A stretch of 64,000 nucleotides of DNA, from assembly GCF_006175945.1 (NCBI RefSeq), contig NZ_VAJL01000001.1, positions 1,240,001-1,304,000 of the forward strand. The letters run 5' to 3'. This stretch comes from Chryseobacterium mulctrae (GTDB lineage Bacteria; Bacteroidota; Bacteroidia; Flavobacteriales; Weeksellaceae). Made by a program: the position numbers and the translations under genes. Of this stretch, positions 14,835 to 22,976 are shown piece by piece; position 1 is the stretch's first letter, and every line of letters begins with the position of its first letter. The notes beneath the pieces were generated by a model, which saw only the letters and a list, made by a program, of their open reading frames with translations, was not told the origin of the DNA and ran no database searches.

Positions 14835-15482
14835 ATGAAACCTAAATTAACCATCTTTGATGAGCCACTGTTGTATGCGGAGGGTTTATCAAAAATTCTT
14901 GTTCAAAACAAGATTTTTAGTTCGATCGAAATTTTTAATTCGTACGAAAATCTTTCTAAACACATCAAGAATGACCCTCCAGAATTTTTAATGATCAGCT
15001 CCGGTATTTTAGTACGTACAGAAATGTATTCTTCTATAGAAAATATTGTTGCTGAAAATAAAAATATCAAGATTATTGTAATCGGGCACTCTTTTGACGT
15101 AACATCAATTAGAAAACTTTTTACGAAAGGAATTAAAAGTTATCTCGACAAAAACAGTTCTTATGATGAATTTTTAAAATCTATTCAGGCATTAATCTCA
15201 AACGAAATCTACATTTGTGATTACGCGAAAGAAATGATGATTAATTACATCAGTCACGAGCAGGAAAAACAAAATTCTCACATTAAAGACCCTTTAACAA
15301 AGCGGGAAATGGAGATTTTGAAACTGATCTGCGACGGATTGAGCAGTAAAGACATCGGCGAAAGACTGTTCATCAGCATTAATACGGTAGAAACTCACAG
15401 AAAACGAATTCTTTTAAAACTCAATGTGAGAAATTCTGTGGGTGTCGTAAAATATGCTTTGGAGAACAACATCATTCATTAA
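14835..15482 (+). CDS. LuxR-type response regulator with degenerate receiver (no phospho-acceptor Asp)
   Basis: 215 residues: a receiver-like domain (about 4-125) and a canonical LuxR helix-turn-helix (about 148-212, LTKREMEILKLICDGLSSKD, then ISINTVETHRKRIL). The acidic pair is present (FDEP, Asp9/Glu10) and the Lys of GIKSYLDKN is kept, but the strand that should end in the phospho-acceptor Asp reads EFLMISSGIL, with Ser55 in its place. Classical phosphorelay control is therefore unlikely. It is followed by a terminator and then, on the opposite strand, by the end of the curli operon; control of that operon or of other envelope genes is possible but not shown. No kinase gene is adjacent. 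Confidence 0.85.
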   Translation: MKPKLTIFDEPLLYAEGLSKILVQNKIFSSIEIFNSYENLSKHIKNDPPEFLMISSGILVRTEMYSSIENIVAENKNIKIIVIGHSFDVTSIRKLFTKGIKSYLDKNSSYDEFLKSIQALISNEIYICDYAKEMMINYISHEQEKQNSHIKDPLTKREMEILKLICDGLSSKDIGERLFISINTVETHRKRILLKLNVRNSVGVVKYALENNIIH

Positions 15483-15506
15483 AAATTCAAAGTTTTAAAC
15501 AAAAAA

Positions 15507-15536
15507 AATCTAAACTCAAAAGGTTTAGATTCTTTT
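15507..15536 (+). terminator. Intrinsic terminator after the response regulator
   Basis: Nine-base arms AATCTAAAC/GTTTAGATT with a seven-base loop and a T-rich 3' tail, 25 bp after the stop codon. Confidence 0.85.
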
Positions 15537-15796
15537 TGCCATTAATCCTAGAAAATCTGGCAAAGTTTTTAAAAAAAAATATGAATGTTTAAATTAGCTT
15601 ATTCGGGTTTTAGAAATTTCAAATCACATGTTTAAATTTTTATAAAATACTATTTTGTTGGAAAACGCAAAGGCGCAAGTTTTTTATCTTTTTTAATTTT
15701 TAATTCTCACAGATTGTTCAGACATTGTAAGTCATAAATGATAAAACTAAATCTGTTTAATCTAACCAATCTGCGAGAAATATTTTGGTCTTAATA

Positions 15797-17302
15797 TTAT
15801 TCGTAATCAGGCATTTCTGCATTGGTGAAAAGTGTAGTTCTGGTAAAATCTGTATTGGTATTATTTAAATCTATAACGACGACATTTTTCTGTGAAATAT
15901 TATCATTAGAAGTATTCATCAGAATAATCTGAGCATCGTTTGGTGAAAATCTTGGGTCAAGATCGTTCGTTCCAACTGGTTTATCACTTTCCGTAGAAAC
16001 ATCGAGAATAGCATCGGTTACTAAATTATAAATAAAAATTTGAGAATCGAGCTGTCGGTAATTAGAATCCTGATATCCTGAAACGTCTCTTGTGTACAGC
16101 AATTTTTGTCCGTCAACAGAAAAATTCAATCCTCCTGCTGCTCCTAAACCACCATTTACAATATTCTTCAAAACATTTCCGAGCATATCGATGATATAAA
16201 TTTTCACATTGTAGCCGTTAAAATTATTTGTTTTCAGGGCAATTTTACTGTTATCATAGCTCCAGTCACATTCTGAAATCAGGCTTCCATCGGGTGTTGT
16301 GTACAAAAGTTCCTGTCCGCTTCCGTCTTTATTAATTTTATATAGTTTATCAAAACTGGAGTAAATGAACATGCTTCCATTCGTGCTCCATGCAAAATCC
16401 ATTTCATAATTATTAAAACCGGAAACCGGAATCTGAGTTACTTTAAATGGATTTGAACCATCCGGATTTGCGGTGTAAATATGAGTTCCGCCACTTTCAG
16501 TTCTTAAAAATGCGATTAATCCTGCATTATTATTTTTTCTCGGACGCCAACTGTTGTACATAGAAGCTGTGTATTGAAAATTACTTCCCAGATTATCGCT
16601 CGACATGATTACAAAATTTCCACTTTGCTTACGTACATAATGATACCGATTTGCTGGAACAGTATTCGTTGTAAATTTGAATACAGCACTCAAAACTTCC
16701 GGATGAATTTCGTCTGAAACGCCAACCTGCCAAAAATAACTGACTCCAAACTGAAGGTTATCTAACGTATAATGCTTTTCCTTTAGATTATTTACCTCAA
16801 CAATATTTGTATTGAGATTATTTTTTACTATCAATCTATATTTCAAAACATCGGTTGTATCGGGATCGGTAGAATTCCATTTGAGTTCTACGGTCAAAGG
16901 TTGATTGACCGCATTATCAATTGGGCTCAACAACACAGGAGCAGTCGGTGGAGAATTTAACGAATCATCATCATTCATCTCAAAAACAATCGTAACCAAT
17001 TGCCCTTGATTTTGAATATTGACCGCCTGAAAATTGGTTACATAACCCGAAAGTTCACATTTCACCGAATAATTTCCAATTGGTAAATCTTTTATTTCAA
17101 ACAAACCATCTTTGTCGCTAAACACAGTTTGTGTACTTGGAGTTGTAAAAATTTTTGCATTTTGTATCGGTTCGTTGGTGCCACGTTTTACAACTTTCCC
17201 CTTAAGAGTCCCTGTTTGTGCCTGTTCTACCAATTCTTCACTGCATGATCCTAAAGAAAAAATCAGAATGAGAATGGTGAATATTTTTATAAAAGTTTTC
17301 AT
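15797..17302 (-). CDS. Curli-operon lipoprotein: carboxypeptidase-regulatory-like, FnIII-like and beta-propeller domains
   Basis: 501 residues with a lipoprotein signal (MKTFIKIFTILILIFSLGSC; Cys20). Residues about 30-110 form a CarboxypepD_reg-like fold (TGTLKGKVVKRGTNEPIQNA, LPIGNYSVKCELSGY). Residues about 118-215 resemble an FnIII domain (PPTAPVLLSPIDNAVNQP, YFWQVGVSDE). Residues about 220-500 carry repeated WD40/TolB-like blades (IYTANPDGSNPFKVTQ, YKINKDGSGQELLY, RFSPNDAQIILMNT). It starts 10 bp behind csgG and is the last gene of the curli cluster. It is not a known Csg subunit; a surface or periplasmic role in fibre assembly or anchoring is inference. No terminator is obvious after it. 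Confidence 0.75.
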   Translation of the reverse strand: MKTFIKIFTILILIFSLGSCSEELVEQAQTGTLKGKVVKRGTNEPIQNAKIFTTPSTQTVFSDKDGLFEIKDLPIGNYSVKCELSGYVTNFQAVNIQNQGQLVTIVFEMNDDDSLNSPPTAPVLLSPIDNAVNQPLTVELKWNSTDPDTTDVLKYRLIVKNNLNTNIVEVNNLKEKHYTLDNLQFGVSYFWQVGVSDEIHPEVLSAVFKFTTNTVPANRYHYVRKQSGNFVIMSSDNLGSNFQYTASMYNSWRPRKNNNAGLIAFLRTESGGTHIYTANPDGSNPFKVTQIPVSGFNNYEMDFAWSTNGSMFIYSSFDKLYKINKDGSGQELLYTTPDGSLISECDWSYDNSKIALKTNNFNGYNVKIYIIDMLGNVLKNIVNGGLGAAGGLNFSVDGQKLLYTRDVSGYQDSNYRQLDSQIFIYNLVTDAILDVSTESDKPVGTNDLDPRFSPNDAQIILMNTSNDNISQKNVVVIDLNNTNTDFTRTTLFTNAEMPDYE

Positions 17303-17312
17303 AACCTAGTTT

Positions 17313-18680
17313 TTAATTTTTTCCGATATAAAAATTGATTCCAAGACCAAATCGTATTGCCTGATCATTTCTTTTTCCCGTTATGAGATTTTCCCAATCA
17401 TCACTGAATCCCATATCATACTGCGAGGAAAGCCTTAAACCAATATTTTGTTTTACCAAATATTCTAATCCACCACCAACCTGTGCTTTGTATCTTGATT
17501 TATCCTGGGAAAACATCGTTGCAACTCCACCATAGACGTATGGCGAAAGTTTGTATTGTGGAATGATTATGTATTCAAGATTAATTTCTGTAACGAAAAA
17601 TGAGCGAGACATTATGTTATCGTTTTGAATCTTGAAATAATTGGCATTTCCTTCTAAGTTGAAATTTTTATTGAGGAAATATTTGATTCCCACTTTCCCA
17701 CCAATATTGGTTGAAGGATTTACATAATCATCTTTTACCTGCTGCGTTTCAACATTTCCGAAAATTGAAAAATTCTGTCTGCTGTCGTTAGGATATTTAT
17801 TTCCGATTAATCTTTTATTGCTATTGGCTTGCTCGGCATTGTACTCATCAATAAGTTTTTGGTATTTCACATTTGAATCAACTGCTTTTCCCCAAATTTT
17901 ATCACGAACACCTTCTACAATTAAAGATTTCACCGCTTTTTCTATAGCATCCGTTACCGCCAATTGAACAGGCTCATTTTGAGTCATCCCAACCTCAGCT
18001 TCCAAAAGTCTTTCTGCATCAACATATCTGAAGAAGCTTCCGTTTACACTTGTAGAAAGAATTGTTTTGGAAACATAAACTGTTTTTAAAATTTCTCCGT
18101 TTAAAGTAGAGACCGCTCTCAGATAAATAGTAATTCTATCTTGTCGGTATTGTGAAGAAGCACCGATCCCAAAATATCTTGCACCTACTCCACCGGTCAG
18201 AATATTGCTGTCGTAAGAAATGACACCACCTTCCAAAAGAATTCCGGCGTACAATAATGGCGGTAATCCCTGGCTGTTATTTTTATCTGCATCTTTCAGA
18301 TATTCCTGTCTTGTGGAACGGATGATTTGTCTTTCGTTTAAAAGATTTGCAATATTTTCTCTTTCGATAGGAATAAACCAATGGCTGTCTTCCAAAGCTT
18401 TAATAAGAATTGTGGTGGTACCTTGCGGAACTGCTGTACTCCAGTTGTTTCCGTTTTCTGCAGGTTTGTATTGCCCGGTTTGATCCCGAAATTTATATAC
18501 TCCGATAACAATTTTTTCTTTAGGAGCTGGTAAATTTTTGAGTTCTGTAGTATAAGGTGTGATTTCACCAATCATCGATTTTTCTTTTGAAGAAGGTAAT
18601 CCAATCATAGAACCGCATCCCAATACAATAGACAAAACCATTATACAGAATAACATTTTGACATTAATATAACTTTTCAT
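17313..18680 (-). CDS. csgG: CsgG, curli secretion channel lipoprotein
   Basis: 455 residues, longer than E. coli CsgG (about 277). A lipoprotein signal (lipobox LGC near residue 22, VLGCGSM) is followed by the CsgG domain at about residues 30-270: KIVIGVYKFRDQTGQYKP, ALEDSHWFIPIERENIANLLNERQ in parts, YDSNILTGGVGARYFG, and ITIYLRAVSTLNGEIL with YVSKTI. The C-terminal 150 residues look like a small outer-membrane beta-barrel (GGVATMFSQDKSRY, AIRFGLGINFYIG), a Bacteroidota-specific extension. CsgG forms the nonameric outer-membrane pore that exports curlin. It lies 17 bp behind csgF. Confidence 0.92.
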   Translation of the reverse strand: MKSYINVKMLFCIMVLSIVLGCGSMIGLPSSKEKSMIGEITPYTTELKNLPAPKEKIVIGVYKFRDQTGQYKPAENGNNWSTAVPQGTTTILIKALEDSHWFIPIERENIANLLNERQIIRSTRQEYLKDADKNNSQGLPPLLYAGILLEGGVISYDSNILTGGVGARYFGIGASSQYRQDRITIYLRAVSTLNGEILKTVYVSKTILSTSVNGSFFRYVDAERLLEAEVGMTQNEPVQLAVTDAIEKAVKSLIVEGVRDKIWGKAVDSNVKYQKLIDEYNAEQANSNKRLIGNKYPNDSRQNFSIFGNVETQQVKDDYVNPSTNIGGKVGIKYFLNKNFNLEGNANYFKIQNDNIMSRSFFVTEINLEYIIIPQYKLSPYVYGGVATMFSQDKSRYKAQVGGGLEYLVKQNIGLRLSSQYDMGFSDDWENLITGKRNDQAIRFGLGINFYIGKN

Positions 18681-18697
18681 GATCGTTTTTAGTTTTT

Positions 18698-19108
18698 TTA
18701 TTTTGGAATGACAATCTCTGACTGATCTCCCGAACCGGTATCCAAAATATTTATTAATAGTCCTTGAGCTGTAGAAGTCACTTGCAAATACAGTGATCCA
18801 AATATGTAATTTCCTGGTTTTAATGCTCCATCACCAAACTGTTCCTGAAACAATTTGCTAGAAAGCTGACTCAAGATTTGCCTATTCAGGCTTTGTGTAA
18901 AACTGTCTAGAGAGTTTAAACCACTTAATAAATTATCTATATTAGACTTTTCATCAAACTGATTCTGAGCATTTGCTGAGCTCAAAAGCCACTGATAATT
19001 AAAGGTATCGCCACCAAATGCGGGATTGATAGGTTTATATACCAGTTGCTGAGATTTTGCGAGAAATGTCCCGGCAAAAAGTATCATTACAACGGTTAAA
19101 TTTTTCAT
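18698..19108 (-). CDS. csgF: CsgF, curli assembly protein
   Basis: 136 residues, the usual CsgF length, with a Sec signal peptide (cleavage near AKSQ, residue 19). The mature N-terminus QLVYKPINPAFGGDTFNYQW carries the CsgF signature (F.Y.P.NP.FGG....N...L), the part that inserts into the CsgG pore. The C-terminal half (GNYIFGSLYLQVT) matches the family's curved helix-plus-sheet region. It couples export through CsgG to nucleation at the cell surface. It lies 12 bp behind csgE and 17 bp ahead of csgG. Confidence 0.92.
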   Translation of the reverse strand: MKNLTVVMILFAGTFLAKSQQLVYKPINPAFGGDTFNYQWLLSSANAQNQFDEKSNIDNLLSGLNSLDSFTQSLNRQILSQLSSKLFQEQFGDGALKPGNYIFGSLYLQVTSTAQGLLINILDTGSGDQSEIVIPK

Positions 19109-19119
19109 GACTATTCATT

Positions 19120-19851
19120 TTAGTAGATAAATTCATTTTTTATAAGATTTTTCCTGATATTATATTCTTTGATGTATCTTAAAGTATAGGCAAGCTGCAC
19201 CGTTAGATAGTCTTCACTTGGGTTTGTAATAAAGCTGTAAATAACCTTATCATCAATTTCAATGTTTATTTGTCCACTGGTTCCTCTTGCCGGAAGTTCA
19301 GAAATTTTTATACTTGAAGTGCTTTTATCGGGAATCTGACTATACTGAATGTAAAACATATCATAAAAATCTCTTCCTACTTTTGTTTTAGTGTCGTCAA
19401 TCGTAAGGCCTTTCAGTTCAAAAGCTTCTTCTTTTTCGACTTGGCTGATTTTTTTGTTAAAAAAATTCTGATTTATTTCTAAACTGTCTTTAGATATGAG
19501 TTTCTGAGTTTGCTCGTCACGGATGTAGAGAAACGCTTTCAGTGCATCTTTATTTTCTAAACCTACACTGATTTCAGATAAAGATTTTGTTTCTCCCGGA
19601 TTAATAGAGAATTTTCCACTTTGTTTGTTGTTGGAAAGATTTCCATTTTCTCCTTTTTTAATGCTTACCAAAAGATAATTAAGCTCTACGTAAGTTGGAG
19701 TATTATTAGTAACAATCGCTTTTATTTTAAGTTGTTTTTCAATTGTTTCATTTTCAATTTTTGCTATAATTCTCTTATCCTCTTGCCCAAAGATTGATGA
19801 GGGCAAGAGCATAAGAAATAAAAAAACTAATAATGAATAAAAACTTTTCAT
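19120..19851 (-). CDS. csgE: CsgE with an extra N-terminal CsgH/CsgC-like domain
   Basis: 243 residues, about twice the size of E. coli CsgE. After a signal peptide (to about residue 22), residues about 25-125 form an Ig-like beta domain (NYLLVSIKKGENGNLSNNKQ, GKFSINPGETKSLSEISVGL) that resembles CsgH/CsgC, the periplasmic inhibitors of premature curlin fibre formation. Residues about 150-240 are CsgE (LTIDDTKTKVGRDFYDMFY, IEIDDKVIYSFITNPSEDY), the gate and substrate-recruitment factor for CsgG. The fusion would tie anti-amyloid chaperoning to delivery at the pore. It sits between the minor curlin and csgF. The CsgE call is strong; the CsgH-like call rests on pattern similarity. Confidence 0.85.
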   Translation of the reverse strand: MKSFYSLLVFLFLMLLPSSIFGQEDKRIIAKIENETIEKQLKIKAIVTNNTPTYVELNYLLVSIKKGENGNLSNNKQSGKFSINPGETKSLSEISVGLENKDALKAFLYIRDEQTQKLISKDSLEINQNFFNKKISQVEKEEAFELKGLTIDDTKTKVGRDFYDMFYIQYSQIPDKSTSSIKISELPARGTSGQINIEIDDKVIYSFITNPSEDYLTVQLAYTLRYIKEYNIRKNLIKNEFIY

Positions 19852-19861
19852 CGCATTTCAT

Positions 19862-20266
19862 CTAATAATTTCTTACAAAGACGGTCTTATTATCTGCTTT
19901 TACATTAATCTGCATTCCATCTGAAACACTGTTACTTCCTGTAACATCAACAATATTATTATAACCTTGTACGGTAACGGCGGCTTTAGTTTCCTTTTCG
20001 GTAAAAGCATTATTAAAATAAATACTATTCTGATCACCTAGCTGCTGAATAATAACGTTGGTTTTAGAACTGATAGTAAGATCAGCGTTATTCCCGTTTC
20101 CAACTTGTGCAACAATAGATGATGAATTACTTTGTGGAATACTCTGAAGAGAAATCACATCTATAATTGTATTGCTATTGATTTTATTCCAATCAACTTG
20201 TTGCGACTTCCCCCAAAGAAATGTGAAGAAGATAATACATGAAATTAATTTGGTTAAGGCTTTCAT
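19862..20266 (-). CDS. Minor curlin-like protein, possible CsgB-type nucleator
   Basis: 134 residues with a signal peptide (to about residue 22). The mature part contains three or four imperfect curlin repeats: SIVAQVGNGNNADLTI, NVIIQQLGDQNSIYF, and AAVTVQGYNNIVDVTGSNSV. They are fewer and less regular than in the major curlin gene upstream. A basic C-terminus (KADNKTVFVRNY) recalls the membrane-attaching end of the E. coli nucleator CsgB. It lies 170 bp downstream of the curlin gene, beyond a terminator, and 11 bp ahead of csgE. Nucleator function is inference from size, position and repeat decay. Confidence 0.75.
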   Translation of the reverse strand: MKALTKLISCIIFFTFLWGKSQQVDWNKINSNTIIDVISLQSIPQSNSSSIVAQVGNGNNADLTISSKTNVIIQQLGDQNSIYFNNAFTEKETKAAVTVQGYNNIVDVTGSNSVSDGMQINVKADNKTVFVRNY

Positions 20267-20382
20267 TTTTTATTTAAAGGTACCCTATTACACAGCCTTG
20301 CGAAACACTCCTTACCATTACAAAATTAAAATCACTACTTTCCGTTACATCACATCATCGTTTCTACGAATTATCTTTAAAC

Positions 20383-20410
20383 AAAAAAAGAGAAGCCGAA
20401 GCCTCTCTTT
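20383..20410 (-). terminator. Terminator or attenuator after the major curlin gene
   Basis: On the minus strand, arms AAAGAGAGGC and GCTTCTCTTT pair around a TTCG tetraloop and run into seven T residues, 27 bp beyond the curlin stop. It would give abundant curlin mRNA with limited read-through into the minor curlin and csgEFG genes. Confidence 0.85.
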
Positions 20411-20436
20411 GGGTTGAATAAAAAATAACCTAAGAA

Positions 20437-21255
20437 TTAATTAGATTGGGTCACCGTTAATGTATTATTGTTTCCTATTTGAGTTCCTACGTGAAGATGA
20501 GAATCTCCATATTGATAAATATAAGCTTGGTTTGAATTACCTAACTGAATATCTAAAGCTGTATTAGAATCACCGAATTGGCCTTGTTCTAAATAGTTAC
20601 CATTACCAATTTGAGCCGCATAAGCTTGGTTATCATCTCCAAATTGACCTACAAAAGCTTGGTTGCTATTACCTAACTGACCGTGAACAGCAACGTTATC
20701 GTCACCATCCTGCCATTGTACAATTAAGTTTGAGTTTCCACCTTGAGCAGCTACAGCAGTATTTCCTGATCCCATTTGATATTGTCCTGCAGCATTAGAA
20801 TTACCTACTTGAATAGCAGTTGCTGAGTTATCATTTCCATCCTGGAACTGGATAATTGCGTTACTTGCTCCGTACTGAGTTGCAGAAGCATCATTTCTAT
20901 TGCCTAATTGATCTTGATCTACGCTATTCCAACCTCCCCATTGCAAAGTTGAAGCATCATTTCTGTTTCCTACCTGATTGGTATTATTAACGTTAAGCCA
21001 ACCAGTTTGATCAACATCAACGTTATTTCTGTTACCGTCGCTCACAACTGTATTAGAGTTTTGTATTCCGGTTTGGTCAATCGTTGCAACGTTACGATTT
21101 CCATCCTGTAATAGTGAGTTTGAATTTAGCATTCCTGTCTGTGTAACAGTTGCTGCGTTTAAATTTCCATTTTGAGTGCTAACATCGATGTTCATTTGAG
21201 CAAATGTGAACCCCATAGCTGTTAGTGTTAAAACACCAGTAATTAAATTTCTCAT
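20437..21255 (-). CDS. Major curlin subunit (CsgA-type amyloid)
   Basis: 272 residues: a signal peptide (MRNLITGVLTLTAMGFTFA) followed by about 11 tandem repeats of 22 residues, each two 11-residue half-strands with Gly-Asn turns (for example GNRNVATIDQTGIQNSNTVV and GDSNTALDIQLGNSNQAYIY). The regular Asn/Gln/Gly spacing is that of a curlin beta-solenoid that stacks into extracellular amyloid fibres. E. coli CsgA has five repeats, so this subunit is about twice as long. The repeats are diverged at DNA level, so they are unlikely to expand by slippage. It is followed by a hairpin terminator, then the assembly genes. Confidence 0.92.
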   Translation of the reverse strand: MRNLITGVLTLTAMGFTFAQMNIDVSTQNGNLNAATVTQTGMLNSNSLLQDGNRNVATIDQTGIQNSNTVVSDGNRNNVDVDQTGWLNVNNTNQVGNRNDASTLQWGGWNSVDQDQLGNRNDASATQYGASNAIIQFQDGNDNSATAIQVGNSNAAGQYQMGSGNTAVAAQGGNSNLIVQWQDGDDNVAVHGQLGNSNQAFVGQFGDDNQAYAAQIGNGNYLEQGQFGDSNTALDIQLGNSNQAYIYQYGDSHLHVGTQIGNNNTLTVTQSN

Positions 21256-21285
21256 TTCAGTAAAATTTGTTGGTTAATAATGAGA

Positions 21286-21293
21286 CAAAGATA
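21286..21293 (-). promoter_or_regulatory. Candidate -7 element of the curlin promoter
   Basis: The minus strand reads TATCTTTG, matching TAnnTTTG, 31 bp upstream of the curlin start. No clean -33 TTG lies at 17-23 bp, which suggests an activator-dependent promoter. Confidence 0.5.
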
Positions 21294-21508
21294 GAAGCGC
21301 AAAACGCAGGAAAAAACACTGCAAAAGTGTAAATTTTAAAAATCACTGAATGCAGTTTGTATTGTAACCGTTTTCAGTTTTTCTTTATAACGGCTATTAG
21401 TTACACAACATAATCAATATGATCACTTATGAGTTTTTAAACTTAAAATTATTTTTAATTAACATTTTCGCACTTCCTTTCTACAAGATATATTAGTAAA
21501 TTTGAAGT

Positions 21509-22135
21509 ATGAGTTTTGGAAAAGATTTACTACGAAAAATAAAAAATGCAGGATTGGCAGGCGCCAATGCACACGGAATTTTCTCGCCGCCCTCACGTCC
21601 TATATTTACATACGATCAGGTTTTAGAAAAAAATCCGAAATTTGCAGCCGTAAATATCGTTTTATATCTAAAAGATAATGAATGGCATTTTCCTCTGATT
21701 GTAAGAAGTACAAACGAAAGAGACCGACACAGCGGACAAATCTCTCTTCCCGGCGGAAAACGTGAGGAGCTTGATAAAGATTTTGCCCAAACCGCAATCC
21801 GTGAAACGTCTGAAGAAATAGGCATTGAAAAACATTATGTGAGAATTATACGGGAGCTCTCTCCTATTTATATTCCGCCAAGTAATTTTTATGTTTATCC
21901 ATTTATTTCTTACACCAAAAAAAATCCTGAATTTATTTTGCAGCAAAGTGAAGCTGTAGAAGTGATAGAATTTCCTATTACTTCATTTTTAAATTTACCA
22001 GACAGTCCTGAAATTATGGCACTTCCCGGAGCCGGAGGTCACGAAGTTCCGGTAATCAATTTTAATGGATATATTATTTGGGGAGCCACAGCGATGATCT
22101 TAAGCGAATTCAGCCAGTTGATTAAAAAAATGTAA
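21509..22135 (+). CDS. NUDIX hydrolase, CoA pyrophosphatase-like
   Basis: 208 residues. The Nudix box is intact: SLPGGKREE, then the helix with RETSEEIGIE (consensus GX5EX7REUXEEXGU) at about residues 78-106. The preceding HSGQISLPGG and the region IIRELSPIYIPPSNFYVYPF match the CoA pyrophosphatase subgroup (NudL/YeaB-like), which splits CoA into phosphopantetheine and 3',5'-ADP. No signal peptide. A TAAATTTG at 21497-21504 lies close to the start codon, so transcription may begin almost at the ATG. Two genes of envelope lipid or lipoprotein type follow at short spacing. Substrate preference is inference. Confidence 0.85.
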   Translation: MSFGKDLLRKIKNAGLAGANAHGIFSPPSRPIFTYDQVLEKNPKFAAVNIVLYLKDNEWHFPLIVRSTNERDRHSGQISLPGGKREELDKDFAQTAIRETSEEIGIEKHYVRIIRELSPIYIPPSNFYVYPFISYTKKNPEFILQQSEAVEVIEFPITSFLNLPDSPEIMALPGAGGHEVPVINFNGYIIWGATAMILSEFSQLIKKM

Positions 22136-22163
22136 CTTTGCAACTATTATGTTTAATTGAAAA

Positions 22164-22970
22164 ATGGCGAAGAAGAACATTTTTACCGATTCATTCGGAA
22201 CACCTTATTTTTTAAAAAGATTAATCATTTTTATTCTGGGAATTGTTTCTTACAGAAGATTCAATGGTTTCAACAAGCTTAAAATCACCGGAACCGAAAA
22301 TTTGGTAGATCTTCCGGATTCTAATGTGCTTTTCGTATCAAACCACCAAACCTATTTTGCTGATGTTGCTGCAATGTATCACGCATTTTGTGCAGTAAAC
22401 AACGGATATTTAAATACCATTAAAAATCCTATTTATCTTCTTAATCCAAGAGTAGATTTTTATTATGTTGCTGCTGAAGAAACCATGAACAAAGGAATTC
22501 TACCTAAAATTTTTAAAATTGCAGGTGCAGTTACCGTAAAAAGAACCTGGAGAGCAGAAGGGAAAAACGTCAACCGAATGGTAGATCTTGGAGAGATTGA
22601 TAACATTATGAAAGCTCTCGACAACGGTTGGGTAGCAACTTTTCCACAAGGTACAACTGCAGCTTTTGCACAAGGAAGAAAAGGTACAGCAAAACTGATA
22701 AAAAACCAGCGCCCGATTGTAATTCCTATTAAAATAAATGGATTCAGAAGAGCGTTTGATAAAAAAGGACTTCGTGTAAAAGTAACCGGAGTAAAACCAA
22801 CCATGGAGTTTAAAAAACCTTTGGATATTGATTACGACAAAGAAAATGCACAGCAGATTCTTCTTAAAATAATGACTGCCATTGAGCAGACCGAAGATTT
22901 TAATATCCTACACACCTATGATGAAGAAATTAAGGCTAAAAAATCTGAACAGCGCAATTCTCAAAACTAA
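22164..22970 (+). CDS. 1-acyl-sn-glycerol-3-phosphate acyltransferase-like protein (PlsC family)
   Basis: 268 residues. An N-terminal membrane-associated helix (FLKRLIIFILGIVSY, residues about 16-30) precedes the acyltransferase block: NHQTYFADV (HX4D, about residue 59) and a FPQGTTAAFAQGRKGTAKL block (about residue 158) where most PlsC proteins have FPEGTRS. The Glu of that second motif is Gln here. The family adds an acyl chain to lysophospholipid precursors at the inner membrane. A basic tail (EIKAKKSEQRNSQN) ends the protein. It is 28 bp behind the NUDIX gene and 6 bp before a lipoprotein gene. Confidence 0.85.
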   Translation: MAKKNIFTDSFGTPYFLKRLIIFILGIVSYRRFNGFNKLKITGTENLVDLPDSNVLFVSNHQTYFADVAAMYHAFCAVNNGYLNTIKNPIYLLNPRVDFYYVAAEETMNKGILPKIFKIAGAVTVKRTWRAEGKNVNRMVDLGEIDNIMKALDNGWVATFPQGTTAAFAQGRKGTAKLIKNQRPIVIPIKINGFRRAFDKKGLRVKVTGVKPTMEFKKPLDIDYDKENAQQILLKIMTAIEQTEDFNILHTYDEEIKAKKSEQRNSQN

Positions 22971-22976
22971 AAAACA

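Noticed and set aside
20437..21255. DNA tandem repeat or CRISPR-like array
   Set aside because: The periodicity is at protein level (22-residue curlin repeats); the DNA units are diverged.
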